A stretch of DNA of 64,000 nucleotides from Bradyrhizobium sp. ISRA430 (GCF_029909975.1 NZ_CP094516.1:2976001-3040000); one strand, 5' to 3'; shown: positions 1 to 8,109, counted from the first letter of the stretch. Notes: generated from the letters alone by a model not told the origin. Numbers and translations are program-made.

Positions 1-132
1 AAGGCCGAGATCACGGCAAAGCTCTGCACTCCAAACGGCCTTGCCATCACGAAGGTGCCGCGGCGCGACAAGGCCGCTTATGCGAGCGCCCGGCGCTGGC
101 GCTGGGGCGATGGCGTCATGTCCGAAAGTTAA
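1..132 (+). CDS. Rsm22-like small ribosomal subunit methyltransferase, C-terminal end (partial)
   Basis: The frame is open from the first base and stops at TAA 130-132, giving 43 residues that enter from outside the window. The tail has the pattern seen at the end of Rsm22-family proteins: a short LCTPNGL strand, then a basic RRDKAAY segment, then an Arg/Trp-rich end (ARRWRWGD). Rsm22 proteins are SAM-dependent methyltransferase-like proteins linked to the small ribosomal subunit. Only the tail is visible, so no catalytic motif can be checked and the family call rests on tail similarity recalled from known members. Confidence 0.6.
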   Translation, partial: KAEITAKLCTPNGLAITKVPRRDKAAYASARRWRWGDGVMSES

Positions 133-267
133 CGCCGTTCTGCGCTTTTTCCATTGAACTCGGACGGGTCCACGTCCGACCAAGGCTTACCTCCCCTCCG
201 CGCCGGCCTGCCGTCCGGCGCCGTTTTGGTTTACCCTGCCCGCCTCAATCCCCTTCAGGAGTTCTCC

Positions 268-828
268 ATGTCGACCGGCTGGATCGTTCTCGGCGTTATC
301 GTCGTCCTCGTGCTGTTCGCCTTCGGCGCCTACAACCGGCTTGTGACGCTGAGCCAGCGCGTCGGCCAGGCCTTTGCCGACATCGACGTGCAGCTCAAGC
401 AGCGCCACGACCTGATCCCGAACCTAGTCGAGACAGTGAAGGGCTACGCAGCGCATGAGCGCGGCACGCTGGACGACGTCATCAAGGCGCGCAATTCGGC
501 GATGTCGGCGCAGGGGCCGGCGCAGGTCTCCGCGGCCGAGAACCAGCTCTCCGGCGCACTCGGCCGGCTGATCGCGCTGTCGGAGGCCTATCCGGACCTC
601 AAGGCCAATGCCAATTTCCAGCAGCTCGCCGCCGAGCTCTCCGACCTCGAGAACAAGATCGCGGCGAGCCGCCGCTTCTTCAACAACGCGGTGCAGGAGT
701 ACAACACCGGCATCCAGCAGATGCCCGCCGCGCTGTTCGCCGGCATGTTCGGCTTCACGCGCAAGGATTTCTTCGATCTCGGCGCAAGCCGTACCGAGGT
801 CGAGGCGACGCCGCAGGTGAAGTTCTGA
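268..828 (+). CDS. lemA: LemA family protein
   Basis: A 186-residue protein with one N-terminal membrane helix (about residues 5-22) followed by the LemA helical domain. The family hallmark stretch is visible: AYNRLVTLSQRV, then QLKQRHDLIPNLVETVKGYA, and near the end RRFFNNAVQEYN and FPAALFAGMFGF-like sequence. The ATG at 268 is chosen because an AGGAG sits 5 bases upstream; an in-frame start at 154 would add an unrelated leader. LemA proteins are small membrane proteins with the bulk on one side of the inner membrane and unclear function. The M48 peptidase just downstream is a common partner, suggesting joint membrane-protein quality control (inference). Confidence 0.93.
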   Translation: MSTGWIVLGVIVVLVLFAFGAYNRLVTLSQRVGQAFADIDVQLKQRHDLIPNLVETVKGYAAHERGTLDDVIKARNSAMSAQGPAQVSAAENQLSGALGRLIALSEAYPDLKANANFQQLAAELSDLENKIAASRRFFNNAVQEYNTGIQQMPAALFAGMFGFTRKDFFDLGASRTEVEATPQVKF

Positions 829-869
829 TTGCCCGGGTGGCCCGCACTCCTTCTCACATTCTCACATTC

Positions 870-975
870 GTCATTGCGCAAGTGCGCAATGGAGCGCGTC
901 GGTGACGCGAACCCGGACTCTCGATCGAGACACTAAGCTCCAGATTCCGGGTTCACGCCGCTAGCGTGCCCCCGA
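870..975. repeat. Intergenic dispersed palindromic repeat (fragment)
   Basis: The gap between lemA and the M48 gene carries an inverted repeat GAACCCGGA (909-917) / TCCGGGTTC (946-954), preceded by a short palindrome TTGCGCAAGTGCGCAA. The 'gcgaacccgga ... tccgggttc' layout resembles dispersed palindromic repeats familiar from Bradyrhizobium intergenic regions. It may form a stem-loop in the lemA-peptidase transcript. Confidence 0.5.
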
Positions 976-1000
976 TTGAGAGGAGCTAACGGAAACAGCC

Positions 1001-2209
1001 ATGGCTGCGTATGGTCTCTACACGCATATCGCCTCGAACAAGTTCCGTTCGATACTGCTGCTCGCCGGCCTGTTCCTGCTGTTCTACGTGCTGGTCTTCG
1101 CCGGCGCGCTGGTTGCCGAAGTCGTCCTCGACAGCAATCGGACCGTCAGTTTCTACCTCAGCCGCGCGTTCCACGACTTGATCGTCGCCTCGCCCTTCGC
1201 AACGATCGCGGCGATTGCGTGGATCGTGATTGCCTACTTCTTCCACCAGTCGATGATCGACGCGGTGACCGGCGGCCATAGCGTGACTCGCCAGGAGCAG
1301 CCGCGGCTCTACAATCTCCTCGAAAATCTCTGCATCTCGCGCGGCATCACGATGCCGAAGCTGAAGATCATGGAGAGCCCGGCGCTGAACGCCTTCGCGA
1401 CCGGCCTCAATCCGCGGCAATATGCGATCACCGTCACCACGGGTCTCCTCAAAGCGCTGAACGACCAGGAGATCGAGGCGGTGCTGGGTCACGAGCTGAC
1501 CCACATCAGGAACGGCGACGTGCAGCTCATGGTCGTCGCCGTCATCATCGCCGGCGTGGTCGGCTTCTTCGGCGAACTGTTCTTCCGCCTGTTCACGAGC
1601 TTCGACTGGAGCCCGAGCTCCGGCGGCTCATGGTCATCGGGCTCATCCTCCTCGTCGCGCTCGTCCTCGTCATCGAGCGACAGAAAGAGTTCCGGCGGCG
1701 GCGCGGTGATCGTCATCATCATCGCGGTGGCGCTGATCGTGCTGGCCTGGCTGTTGTCGCAGGTGGTGAAGCTCGCGCTGTCGCGTTCGCGCGAATTTCT
1801 CGCCGACGCCGGTTCGGTGGAGCTGACGAAGAATCCCGACGCGATGATCACGGCGCTGCGCAAGATCGAAGGCCGCGGCGAATTGCCGGGCGCGACCTCG
1901 GCGGTGATGGAGCTCTGCGTCGACAATCCCCGCGAGGGTTTTGCCGACCTGTTCGCGACCCACCCGTCGGTCAAGTCCCGGGTCGACGCGCTGATCAAGT
2001 TTGCCGGCGGCCATGACCCCGGCCGGCTGCGGACGCTTACCGCCGAGGCCGAAGAGCCCGAGGCCCAGGCCGACCAGAAGGACGCCTCGCCGTCGCCGAC
2101 AGGTCCGTGGAACGATTCCGGCAAGCCAACCGCGGCTGCGCCGGGCCCCGCACCCGGCCCGTCCGGAACCGCTGTCGGCAATCCAGTGGGTCCTTGGGGC
2201 CGGCATTGA
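1001..2209 (+). CDS. M48 family zinc metallopeptidase, membrane-bound
   Basis: A 402-residue peptidase. Two hydrophobic segments lie near residues 18-45 and 65-85, then the zinc motif HELTH at residues 164-168 inside a hydrophobic helix, another helix pair around 182-200 and 245-262, and the downstream SREFLADAGS segment that supplies the third zinc ligand (Glu) in M48 enzymes. A Ser-rich linker (about residues 205-236) and a Pro/Ala/Gly-rich tail frame the domain. AGGAG sits upstream of the ATG. M48 peptidases cleave membrane proteins at the inner membrane. It follows lemA by 170 bases and is distinct from the second M48 gene (htpX) at 54796-55731. Confidence 0.93.
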   Translation: MAAYGLYTHIASNKFRSILLLAGLFLLFYVLVFAGALVAEVVLDSNRTVSFYLSRAFHDLIVASPFATIAAIAWIVIAYFFHQSMIDAVTGGHSVTRQEQPRLYNLLENLCISRGITMPKLKIMESPALNAFATGLNPRQYAITVTTGLLKALNDQEIEAVLGHELTHIRNGDVQLMVVAVIIAGVVGFFGELFFRLFTSFDWSPSSGGSWSSGSSSSSRSSSSSSDRKSSGGGAVIVIIIAVALIVLAWLLSQVVKLALSRSREFLADAGSVELTKNPDAMITALRKIEGRGELPGATSAVMELCVDNPREGFADLFATHPSVKSRVDALIKFAGGHDPGRLRTLTAEAEEPEAQADQKDASPSPTGPWNDSGKPTAAAPGPAPGPSGTAVGNPVGPWGRH

Positions 2210-2358
2210 GCCGAGATTTCCCCTCTTATCCCGGCCGATCTCCGGCGGATTCACAGCGATTGGGAAAAACTCAGGGATTTGCGACAACACTGCTGCAAAG
2301 AATTGAATTCTCCCTCGTTTCTGCCATGTTCGCGCCCAACAACAGACAAGGGGCCTTA

Positions 2359-2380
2359 CCGATCGCGTTCAAGCGATCGG
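2359..2380. other. Stem-loop upstream of ParA-like gene
   Basis: CCGATCGC (2359-2366), loop GTTCAA, GCGATCGG (2373-2380): a perfect 8-bp stem. It lies 24 bases before the ATG of the next gene, in the 194-base gap after the peptidase. It has no T tract, so it is more likely a leader structure or operator than a terminator. Confidence 0.35.
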
Positions 2381-2403
2381 CGGGCACGCGTTAGGGGACA
2401 GCA

Positions 2404-3156
2404 ATGGCAAAGCCGGCAGTGGTTGTGGTGGGCGCGGACAAGGGCGGGGTCGGCAAGACCACGGTGTCGCGTACCTTGCTCGATTATTTTTCCGCCAACA
2501 ACGTGCCGACGCGCGCGTTCGACACGGAGTCGCCGCGTGGCACGCTGAAGCGCTTCCACCCGGAGATCACCGAGATCGTCGACATGATGACGACGGCCGA
2601 CCAGATGAAGATCTTCGACACGCTCAACGCGGCGAGCCCGTCGGTGACCGTGATCGACGTCCGCGCCGGCCTGCTCTCGCCGGCGCTGGCCTCGCTGCGC
2701 GATATCGGTTTCCTGGACGCGGCCAAGGCGGGCCAGATCACCTTCGCAGTGTTCCACATCCTCGGCCCCTCGATCGCCTCGCTGGACGAGATCGCGGAGA
2801 CCGCGGGCTTCATGACCGGCGCAAAGTATTTCCTGGTGAAGAACTTCATCAACGACACCCAGTTCTTCCAGTGGGACCAGTCGACCTACAATTCCTATTT
2901 CCACCGCATCAAGGACGCCACCGAGCTGACCATCCCCAAGCTCAACGAAATGGCCTATGAGCAGGTCGAGGTTTCGTCCGTTCCGTTCCTGAAGTTCGTT
3001 GCCAACAAGGGGATGAACGACGAGGCCGCAAACTACTCCTTCGTGCTGCGCGGCTATGTCCGGCATTGGCTGGCGAACGTCTGGAGCGAATTCGACCGCA
3101 TCCGGCTGACCGATATCGTCGGCTCCAAGCCCGCGGCCCGCAGCAGCGAAAAATAG
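2404..3156 (+). CDS. ParA/MinD-like P-loop ATPase
   Basis: 250 residues. The N-terminus carries a deviant Walker A, DKGGVGKTT (K13 as signature lysine, K18 in the P-loop), then D40 in the switch I position (AFDTESPRG) and D85 in the Walker A' strand (VTVIDVRAGL). These are hallmarks of the ParA/MinD SIMIBI ATPases that dimerise on ATP. The remainder (FFQWDQSTYNSYFHRI, VPFLKFVANKGM) matches no cargo-specific subfamily I recognise, and no ParB or parS is nearby. A weak purine-rich stretch (TTAGGGGACAGCA) precedes the ATG. It is followed 60 bases later by a second P-loop protein of similar length, so the two probably act together; cargo unknown. Confidence 0.8.
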   Translation: MAKPAVVVVGADKGGVGKTTVSRTLLDYFSANNVPTRAFDTESPRGTLKRFHPEITEIVDMMTTADQMKIFDTLNAASPSVTVIDVRAGLLSPALASLRDIGFLDAAKAGQITFAVFHILGPSIASLDEIAETAGFMTGAKYFLVKNFINDTQFFQWDQSTYNSYFHRIKDATELTIPKLNEMAYEQVEVSSVPFLKFVANKGMNDEAANYSFVLRGYVRHWLANVWSEFDRIRLTDIVGSKPAARSSEK

Positions 3157-3216
3157 TTGCACAACACGGGTGGATGCGGCTGGATTGGGCGGTGAATTCG
3201 ACTGATATAGCTGTCG

Positions 3217-3894
3217 ATGCCCGCGACGCCCGTCTACATCATCTGCTCGCCCCGCCCGCAGGTCGGCAAGACCCTGCTGGCGCGGCTATTGAGCGAATTC
3301 CTGCTGCTCAAGAACGGCGATGTCGCGGCCTTCGACGTCAATCTGAAGGAACCGTCGCTGCTCGATTACCTGCCGAAGATCACCGAGACGGCCGACGTCA
3401 TCGACACCTACGGCAAGATGCAGCTCATGGACCGCGTCATCGTCGATGATGGCCTCGCCAAGGTGATCGACCTCGGCTTCCACGCCTTTGACGAGTTCTT
3501 CAAGATGACCGACGAGATCGGCCTGTTGAAGGAGGCCGCGCGCCGCCACGTCGCGCCCATGATCCTGTTCGTTGCCGACACCGACCGCGTCTCGGCGCGG
3601 GCCCATGAGATGCTGCGCGGCCAAATCCCGCGGATCAACCTGATCACGGTGGACAACGAATATGTCGTGCGCGGCGAGCTGCCGCCCGCGATGGAAGGCG
3701 GCCGGCTGTTCCGCCTGCCGGCCCTGCCCGGCTTCCTGAAGACCTATATCGATCGGCTGACCTTCTCCTTCACCGGCTATCTGCGCCAGGAGAAGGATTC
3801 GTCCACCGAGTTGCACCAGTGGATTCGGCGAAACTATCTCGCCTTCCGGGAGCTCGAGCTCAGCCTGATCCTGCAGCGGTCCCAAGTACGATGA
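3217..3894 (+). CDS. P-loop protein, degenerate ParA/MinD-like
   Basis: 225 residues. The P-loop reads SPRPQVGKTLLARLL (K18), so the GKT core is kept but the ParA signature lysine and the glycine pair are replaced by R-P-Q. D40 in AAFDVNLKEPSL is in the same place as the switch Asp of the preceding protein. The C-terminal half has no family I recognise. The two genes are consecutive, same strand and similar in size, which suggests divergence from a common ATPase ancestor or a paired system (inference). No good Shine-Dalgarno is visible before the ATG. It converges with apt. Confidence 0.65.
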   Translation: MPATPVYIICSPRPQVGKTLLARLLSEFLLLKNGDVAAFDVNLKEPSLLDYLPKITETADVIDTYGKMQLMDRVIVDDGLAKVIDLGFHAFDEFFKMTDEIGLLKEAARRHVAPMILFVADTDRVSARAHEMLRGQIPRINLITVDNEYVVRGELPPAMEGGRLFRLPALPGFLKTYIDRLTFSFTGYLRQEKDSSTELHQWIRRNYLAFRELELSLILQRSQVR

Positions 3895-3910
3895 CGTCTG
3901 GTCCGACGAC

Positions 3911-3960
3911 CTCGGTCTTTACTTCTCCCCAGCCGGGAGAGGTGAACCGAGTTCTGCGGC
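3911..3960. repeat. Short GC-rich intergenic repeat fragment
   Basis: In the 116-base gap between convergent genes, a segment with a CTCCC...CGGGAG hairpin resembles the 'cttctccccagccgggagaggt' dispersed repeats of Bradyrhizobium. It could act as a bidirectional stop between the convergent genes, but there is no clear T tract. Confidence 0.35.
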
Positions 3961-4010
3961 CGAGAGCGAATGAATTTACCCGGGCAATATCGTGGCCGCC
4001 CGTGTCTCGC

Positions 4011-4550
4011 TCAGTGCCCCTCGAACGTCATCAGCGTGCGGACCGGCACGTCCATGGCGCGCAGCTTGGCGGCGCCGCCGAGCTCGGGCAGGTCGATGAT
4101 GAAGCAGGCGGCGACCACATTGGCACCGATCTGCCGGAGCAGCTTCACCGCGCCCTCCGCGGTGCCGCCGGTGGCAATGAGATCGTCGACCAGGATCACG
4201 CGCTCGCCGGGCGCGACGGCATCGACATGCATCTCCATCTCGTCAATGCCGTACTCCAACGAATAGGCGATGCGCACGGTGGTGTGCGGCAGCTTGCCCT
4301 TCTTGCGGATCGGCACGAAGCCGGCGGAGAGCTGGTGCGCCACCGCGCCGCCGAGGATGAAGCCGCGCGCCTCCATGCCGGCGACCTTGTCGATCTTGTT
4401 GCCGGCCCAGGGATGCACGAGCTGGTCGACCGCGCGGCGGAAGGCGCGCGCGTCGGCGAGCAGCGTGGTGATGTCGCGGAACATGATCCCCGGCTTGGGA
4501 TAGTCGGGAATCGTGCGGACGCTGGCCTTCAGATCGTGGTCAAAAGTCAT
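4011..4550 (-). CDS. apt: Adenine phosphoribosyltransferase
   Basis: 179 residues, normal length for Apt. It makes AMP and pyrophosphate from adenine and PRPP (purine salvage, cytoplasm). The start [22 protein letters not shown] matches the family N-terminus; the substrate region [15 protein letters not shown] and the PRPP-binding loop [14 protein letters not shown] (about residues 118-131) are intact. It is transcribed toward the P-loop gene pair and lies downstream of trpE(G) on the same strand, but a repeat element separates them, so it is probably its own unit. Confidence 0.96.
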   Translation of the reverse strand: MTFDHDLKASVRTIPDYPKPGIMFRDITTLLADARAFRRAVDQLVHPWAGNKIDKVAGMEARGFILGGAVAHQLSAGFVPIRKKGKLPHTTVRIAYSLEYGIDEMEMHVDAVAPGERVILVDDLIATGGTAEGAVKLLRQIGANVVAACFIIDLPELGGAAKLRAMDVPVRTLMTFEGH

Positions 4551-4575
4551 TGGTGTCTCACTTTAGACTTCATAC

Positions 4576-4698
4576 TGTCATTGCGAGCGAAGCGAAGCAA
4601 TCCAGACCTTGTTCGCTGAGACAAACTGGATTGCTTCGTCCGCGGAGCCTGTGATCCGGCCCGCCAAACGCGGGACCGGGTGGCTCCTCGCAATGACA
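4576..4698. repeat. Dispersed palindromic repeat, copy A
   Basis: 123 bases bounded by a perfect 12-bp terminal inverted repeat, TGTCATTGCGAG (4576-4587) and CTCGCAATGACA (4687-4698). Inside, AAGCAATCCAG and CTGGATTGCTT also face each other, so the element could fold into a long hairpin. A second copy, inverted relative to this one, lies at 47196-47312. The family is a non-coding dispersed repeat; short open frames across it are not genes. Confidence 0.85.
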
Positions 4699-4702
4699 GC
4701 AC

Positions 4703-6868
4703 TCAATTCGCCCCCGCATCCAGCCGGAATGCGTTCTCGACGATGCGCAGGCCGACCTCGCCACCCAGCGACATCAGCGACTCCGGGTGGAATTGCACGC
4801 CGGCGACTGGCAGCGTCTTGTGCTCCAGCGCCATGGCGACGCCATCCTCGGTGCTTGCGGTCACGTTCAGAACATCCGGCATGCTGTCGCGCTCGACATA
4901 GAGCGAATGATAGCGGCCGATCACGATCTCGTTCGGCAGATTGCGCATCAACCTGCCGCCACGCACCTGAACGCGCGAGGGCCGGCCGTGGGCGGGATGG
5001 ACGAGCTGCCCGAGTTCGCCGCCGAAATATTCGCCGATCGCCTGCACGCCGAGGCAGACGCCGAACACCGGCAGCTTCTTCTCCAGCGCTGAATCGATCG
5101 TCTTCTTGATCCCGAAATCCTCTGGCCGTCCCGGCCCGGGCGACAGCACCAGCAGATCCCACTTCTTCTGCTTGAGCATGTCGAGCGCATGCACATAGCG
5201 GACCACGGTGACGCTGGCGCCGACCTGGCGGAAATAGTCGGCGAGCATGTGCACGAAGCTGTCATCGTGATCGATCAGCAGCACCTGCTTGCCCGAGCCG
5301 GTCGCATCGGGCGCGAAGGTCGATAGCGGCTTCGGCGGATCGCCGCGCAGCGCCTGGAACAGTGCCGCCGCCTTTACCTGGCATTCGCGGTCTTCGGCGG
5401 CGGGGTCCGAATCGAACAAACAGGTCGCGCCGACGCGCACTTCGGCGAGACCGTCCTTCATCCGGATGGTGCGGATGGTGAGGCCGGTGTTGATGCTGCC
5501 GTCGAAATTCACCGCGCCGATTGCGCCGGCGTACCAGCGCCGCGGCGAACGCTCGTGATCCTCGACGAACTGCATCGCCCAGAGTTTTGGCGCGCCGGTC
5601 ACCGTCACCGCCCAGGCATGGGTGAGGAACGCATCGAGCGCATCGAAGCCGGGACGCAGCATACCCTCGACGTGATCGACAGTATGGAAGAGCTTTGAAT
5701 AGGTCTCGATCTGGCGGCGCGCCAAAACCTTGATCGTGCCGGGGACACAGACGCGCGCCTTGTCGTTGCGGTCGACGTCGGTGCACATGTTGAGCTCGAA
5801 CTCGTCCTTCTCCGAGTTCAGGAGCTGGCGGATCTGCTCGGCGTCGCCGATCGCATCGGTGCCGCGCGCGATGGTGCCCGAGATCGGGCAAGTCTCGACG
5901 CGGCGCCCGTCGGAGCGCACGAACATTTCCGGCGAGGCCGACACCAGGAATTCGCCGTCGCCGAGATTCATCAGCGCGCCGTAGGGCGACGGGTTGATGA
6001 CGCAGAGGCGTTGAAAAACTTCGGCCGGCGAGCGGTCGCACGGTTCTGCGAAAAGCTGCCCCGGCACCGCCTCGAACAAATCGCCGCGCGCAAATGCCGC
6101 GCGCGCGGTCTCGACCGTTGCCTGATATTCGCCGGGCGCGTGATCGGCAAAGCCCTGACGTTGTGTCTTCAGGTAAGGGCTGTCGGCGGTCTCGCGCGGC
6201 AGGCCTTCCGTGCCCCTGCCCTTCCAGGCGAAATCGTAGGTCAGGACCACGCCGCGGCCGGTGGCGCGGTCATAGGCAAGCAGCCGATCCGGAACATAGA
6301 GCACGATGTCGCGCTGGTCCTGTTCGCGCGGGCGCTTCTGCACGAGGTCCTCGATCTGGAACACGAGGTCGTAGGCGAAGGCGCCGAACAGGCCGAGCAG
6401 CGCGTCGTCATTGGCAGAGAAGGCGGCGATGAGATCGCGCACCAGCGACATCACGCTGGCGCGTCGCGTGCGCTGGTCTTCCTCGACCGGGGCATCGCCG
6501 CGGATGATGTGGCCGGCGAGGCGCGAAGCGGTCCTCTCGGAGATCACCACGCAGGGCTCGCGCAAGACGTCGCCGAGGAAGGCGATCAGCACTTGCCCGC
6601 GCCCGTTCAGCGCTTCGAGGGTGAAGTTGAAGCCGACCGTCTCGAGCTTGAGCGGCGGGTCCGAGAAGCCGAGGTCAAAACTCTCGTAGCGGCCGGGCAC
6701 GGTCGTGCCCGAGGACAGCACTACGCCGCGGCGGCGATCAAGCAGGCTGATGAGATCGTCGAGCCTGTTGGCGCCGCCGGTGAACTGCTCCACCACGCGC
6801 GTGATCGCAAGGCCGGCACGGGTCGCATATTCGCTTCTGGCCGGAAGGGCAAAGACTGTCCTGTTCAT
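4703..6868 (-). CDS. trpE(G): Fused anthranilate synthase TrpE-TrpG
   Basis: 721 residues joining both subunits of anthranilate synthase, the first step of tryptophan synthesis (chorismate plus glutamine to anthranilate). The N-terminal two thirds are the chorismate-using domain, with VSASPEMFVR, PISGTIARG and EKDEFELNMCTDVDRNDK visible. From about residue 530 a class I glutamine amidotransferase follows, with Cys605 in GVCLGVQ and His694/Glu696 in FHPES. This fusion is typical of rhizobia. The gene is preceded by an attenuator with its own leader peptide (6968-7079), so expression should respond to charged tRNA-Trp. Confidence 0.97.
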   Translation of the reverse strand: MNRTVFALPARSEYATRAGLAITRVVEQFTGGANRLDDLISLLDRRRGVVLSSGTTVPGRYESFDLGFSDPPLKLETVGFNFTLEALNGRGQVLIAFLGDVLREPCVVISERTASRLAGHIIRGDAPVEEDQRTRRASVMSLVRDLIAAFSANDDALLGLFGAFAYDLVFQIEDLVQKRPREQDQRDIVLYVPDRLLAYDRATGRGVVLTYDFAWKGRGTEGLPRETADSPYLKTQRQGFADHAPGEYQATVETARAAFARGDLFEAVPGQLFAEPCDRSPAEVFQRLCVINPSPYGALMNLGDGEFLVSASPEMFVRSDGRRVETCPISGTIARGTDAIGDAEQIRQLLNSEKDEFELNMCTDVDRNDKARVCVPGTIKVLARRQIETYSKLFHTVDHVEGMLRPGFDALDAFLTHAWAVTVTGAPKLWAMQFVEDHERSPRRWYAGAIGAVNFDGSINTGLTIRTIRMKDGLAEVRVGATCLFDSDPAAEDRECQVKAAALFQALRGDPPKPLSTFAPDATGSGKQVLLIDHDDSFVHMLADYFRQVGASVTVVRYVHALDMLKQKKWDLLVLSPGPGRPEDFGIKKTIDSALEKKLPVFGVCLGVQAIGEYFGGELGQLVHPAHGRPSRVQVRGGRLMRNLPNEIVIGRYHSLYVERDSMPDVLNVTASTEDGVAMALEHKTLPVAGVQFHPESLMSLGGEVGLRIVENAFRLDAGAN

Positions 6869-6967
6869 GTGATCCTCTTGGGCTCCTCTTACGAGACTTG
6901 CCGAGGGAACGCCACACAGGACGAACGATCAGGCCGCCGCACTGCGTTGGCGACCTTCGACGATTTT

Positions 6968-7007
6968 GAGAAAAGAAATCGCACCGGCCACCTCTTTAGG
7001 AGGTGCG
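6968..7007 (-). promoter_or_regulatory. Transcription attenuator of trpE(G)
   Basis: Two mutually exclusive stems overlap the end of the leader peptide. Stem 1 is CACCTC (7005-7000) with GAGGTG (6994-6989) around a 5-base loop. Stem 2 is CGCACC (7007-7002) with GGTGCG (6985-6980), directly followed by a T-rich run (ATTTCTTTTCTC), which is the intrinsic-terminator layout. The shared CACC strand means only one can form. Ribosome position on the tandem Trp codons would decide which, the classic trp logic. About 100 bases separate the T run from the trpE(G) ATG. Confidence 0.72.
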
Positions 7008-7043
7008 CCACCAACGACGGGCTGGGCGGACGGCGGTGCTCAT
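6996..7043 (-). CDS. trpL: Trp leader peptide
   Basis: A 15-codon frame, MSTAVRPARRWWRTS, with two consecutive Trp codons (7013-7008), ending in TAA just where the attenuator hairpin begins. There is no Shine-Dalgarno sequence, and the A of the ATG is 7 bases past a good -10 box, so the transcript probably starts at the AUG and is leaderless. This matches what is known for trpL upstream of trpE(G) in rhizobia such as Sinorhizobium meliloti. The peptide sequence itself differs from the S. meliloti one. Confidence 0.85.
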   Translation of the reverse strand: MSTAVRPARRWWRTS

Positions 7044-7050
7044 GGGGGAA

Positions 7051-7079
7051 CTAACACCATGGCGCGGGAGCGGCGTCAA
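7051..7079 (-). promoter_or_regulatory. Promoter of trpL-trpE(G)
   Basis: On the minus strand, -35 TTGACG (7079-7074), a 17-base spacer, and -10 TGTTAG (7056-7051), then TTCCCCC and the ATG of trpL. The spacing fits a housekeeping sigma promoter, and transcription is expected to begin at or next to the leader-peptide start codon. Confidence 0.7.
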
Positions 7080-7099
7080 GGGCGGGTCTCCGGGCTACA

Positions 7100-7172
7100 C
7101 TTCGTCGTCCCGGACAAGCGAAGCGCAGATCCGGGACCCATAACCACAGGAAGTGGTTTGGCGAAGACGTCC
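7100..7172. repeat. Dispersed palindromic repeat (GTCCCGGA type)
   Basis: Inverted arms GTCCCGGA (7107-7114) and TCCGGGAC (7130-7137) followed by 'ccataaccacaggaagtggtttg'-like sequence. This arrangement is a common Bradyrhizobium intergenic repeat. It fills the space between the trp promoter and the end of the dienelactone hydrolase gene. Confidence 0.6.
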
Positions 7173-7173
7173 C

Positions 7174-7848
7174 CTACCCCAGATGCTTCCTGAAAAACTC
7201 CGCCGCCCGGCCCCAGGCGAGCTCGGCAGCTTCTCGGTCGTGCACGGCCTGGCGCTGCTCGTTGACGAAGGCGTGCTCGGCGTCATAGCGGAACAGCTCC
7301 AGCGACTTGCCGGCGGCCTTCATGCCCTTTTCGAAGGCATCCACCACCTGCGGCGTGCACCAGTCGTCCTTGTTGGCGAAGTGGGCCTGGAGCGGAATCT
7401 TGACATCGGCGGGCTTGGCCGCCTGCTCCGGCGGGATGCCGTAGAATACGACGCCGGCTGCAAGCTCCGGGATTTTCGTGGCTCCGATGATGGTCACCGC
7501 GCCGCCGAGGCAGAAGCCGGTCAAGCCGACCTTGGCACCGTTGCGCGACAGATATTGCGTGGCGCCGCGCACCGTCTGCGTGGTGGCATCCATGAAGTCG
7601 AGCGAGTTCATCTCGTTGTTGGCGCTCTCCGTGTCGTGATACGGCACGACCTTGCCCTTGTAGAGATCGGGCGCCAGCGCGTCGAAGCCGGCCAACGCGA
7701 AGCGGTCGCACAGACCCTTGATCTGGTCCGACAGCCCCCACCACTCCTGGATCACGACCACGCCCGGCGCATTGCCGCGCGCGGCGTTGGCGAGATAGCC
7801 CGATGCATCCTTGCCGTCCGGTCGCTTGAAGGTGATGACGGTTCCCAT
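7174..7848 (-). CDS. Dienelactone hydrolase family protein
   Basis: 224 residues, normal for the family. An alpha/beta hydrolase with cysteine nucleophile: Cys113 in GFCLGG, Asp161/162 in ANKDDW, His192 in DAEHAF, and Glu35 in IQEWWG, the residue that activates the Cys in dienelactone hydrolases. These enzymes open lactone rings such as dienelactone in chlorocatechol breakdown; without catechol-pathway neighbours the real substrate is unknown. The ATG at 7848 has a GGAGG 6 bases upstream; the frame stays open further upstream but only through a repeat. Confidence 0.92.
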   Translation of the reverse strand: MGTVITFKRPDGKDASGYLANAARGNAPGVVVIQEWWGLSDQIKGLCDRFALAGFDALAPDLYKGKVVPYHDTESANNEMNSLDFMDATTQTVRGATQYLSRNGAKVGLTGFCLGGAVTIIGATKIPELAAGVVFYGIPPEQAAKPADVKIPLQAHFANKDDWCTPQVVDAFEKGMKAAGKSLELFRYDAEHAFVNEQRQAVHDREAAELAWGRAAEFFRKHLG

Positions 7849-7936
7849 GTTGTCCTCCGACGGTGTTCTGGGGGCGGTCGGCGGTATTTTGGCCGGTGGG
7901 CACGCGATAGGCAATCGCGCCAAACAACACACTCTC

Positions 7937-8073
7937 GTGCCCCGGATGCAATGCAGTGCGCCGCGCTTCGCGGCGTGATGCATTGCTGATCCGGGGCCTA
8001 GCCACGCACGAAAGGCTGGGTCCCGGCTCAGGGGCGCACCGTTGCACGCTGCGCCGCCTCCGGGACATGAGTG
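7937..8073. repeat. Dispersed palindromic repeat (GCCCCGGAT type)
   Basis: GCCCCGGAT (7939-7947) and ATCCGGGGC (7989-7997) form inverted arms around a GC-rich centre, followed by a second arm pair (GTCCCGG ... CCGGGAC). This is a recognisable Bradyrhizobium intergenic repeat. With the terminator that follows it fills the 284-base gap between the dienelactone hydrolase and fbcH. Confidence 0.65.
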
Positions 8074-8082
8074 CGCGCAACA

Positions 8083-8109
8083 AAAAAGCCCCCGTCTCGG
8101 GGGCTTTTT
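8083..8109. terminator. Bidirectional intrinsic terminator after fbcH
   Basis: AAAAAGCCCCC (8083-8093), loop GTCTC, GGGGGCTTTTT (8099-8109). An 11-bp stem with an A run on one side and a T run on the other works on both strands. It lies 23 bases past the fbcH stop codon and should end the fbcFH transcript. Confidence 0.9.

Noticed and set aside
2359..2380. Stem-loop before the ParA-like gene as a terminator
   Set aside because: No T tract on either strand; kept only as an unassigned structure.
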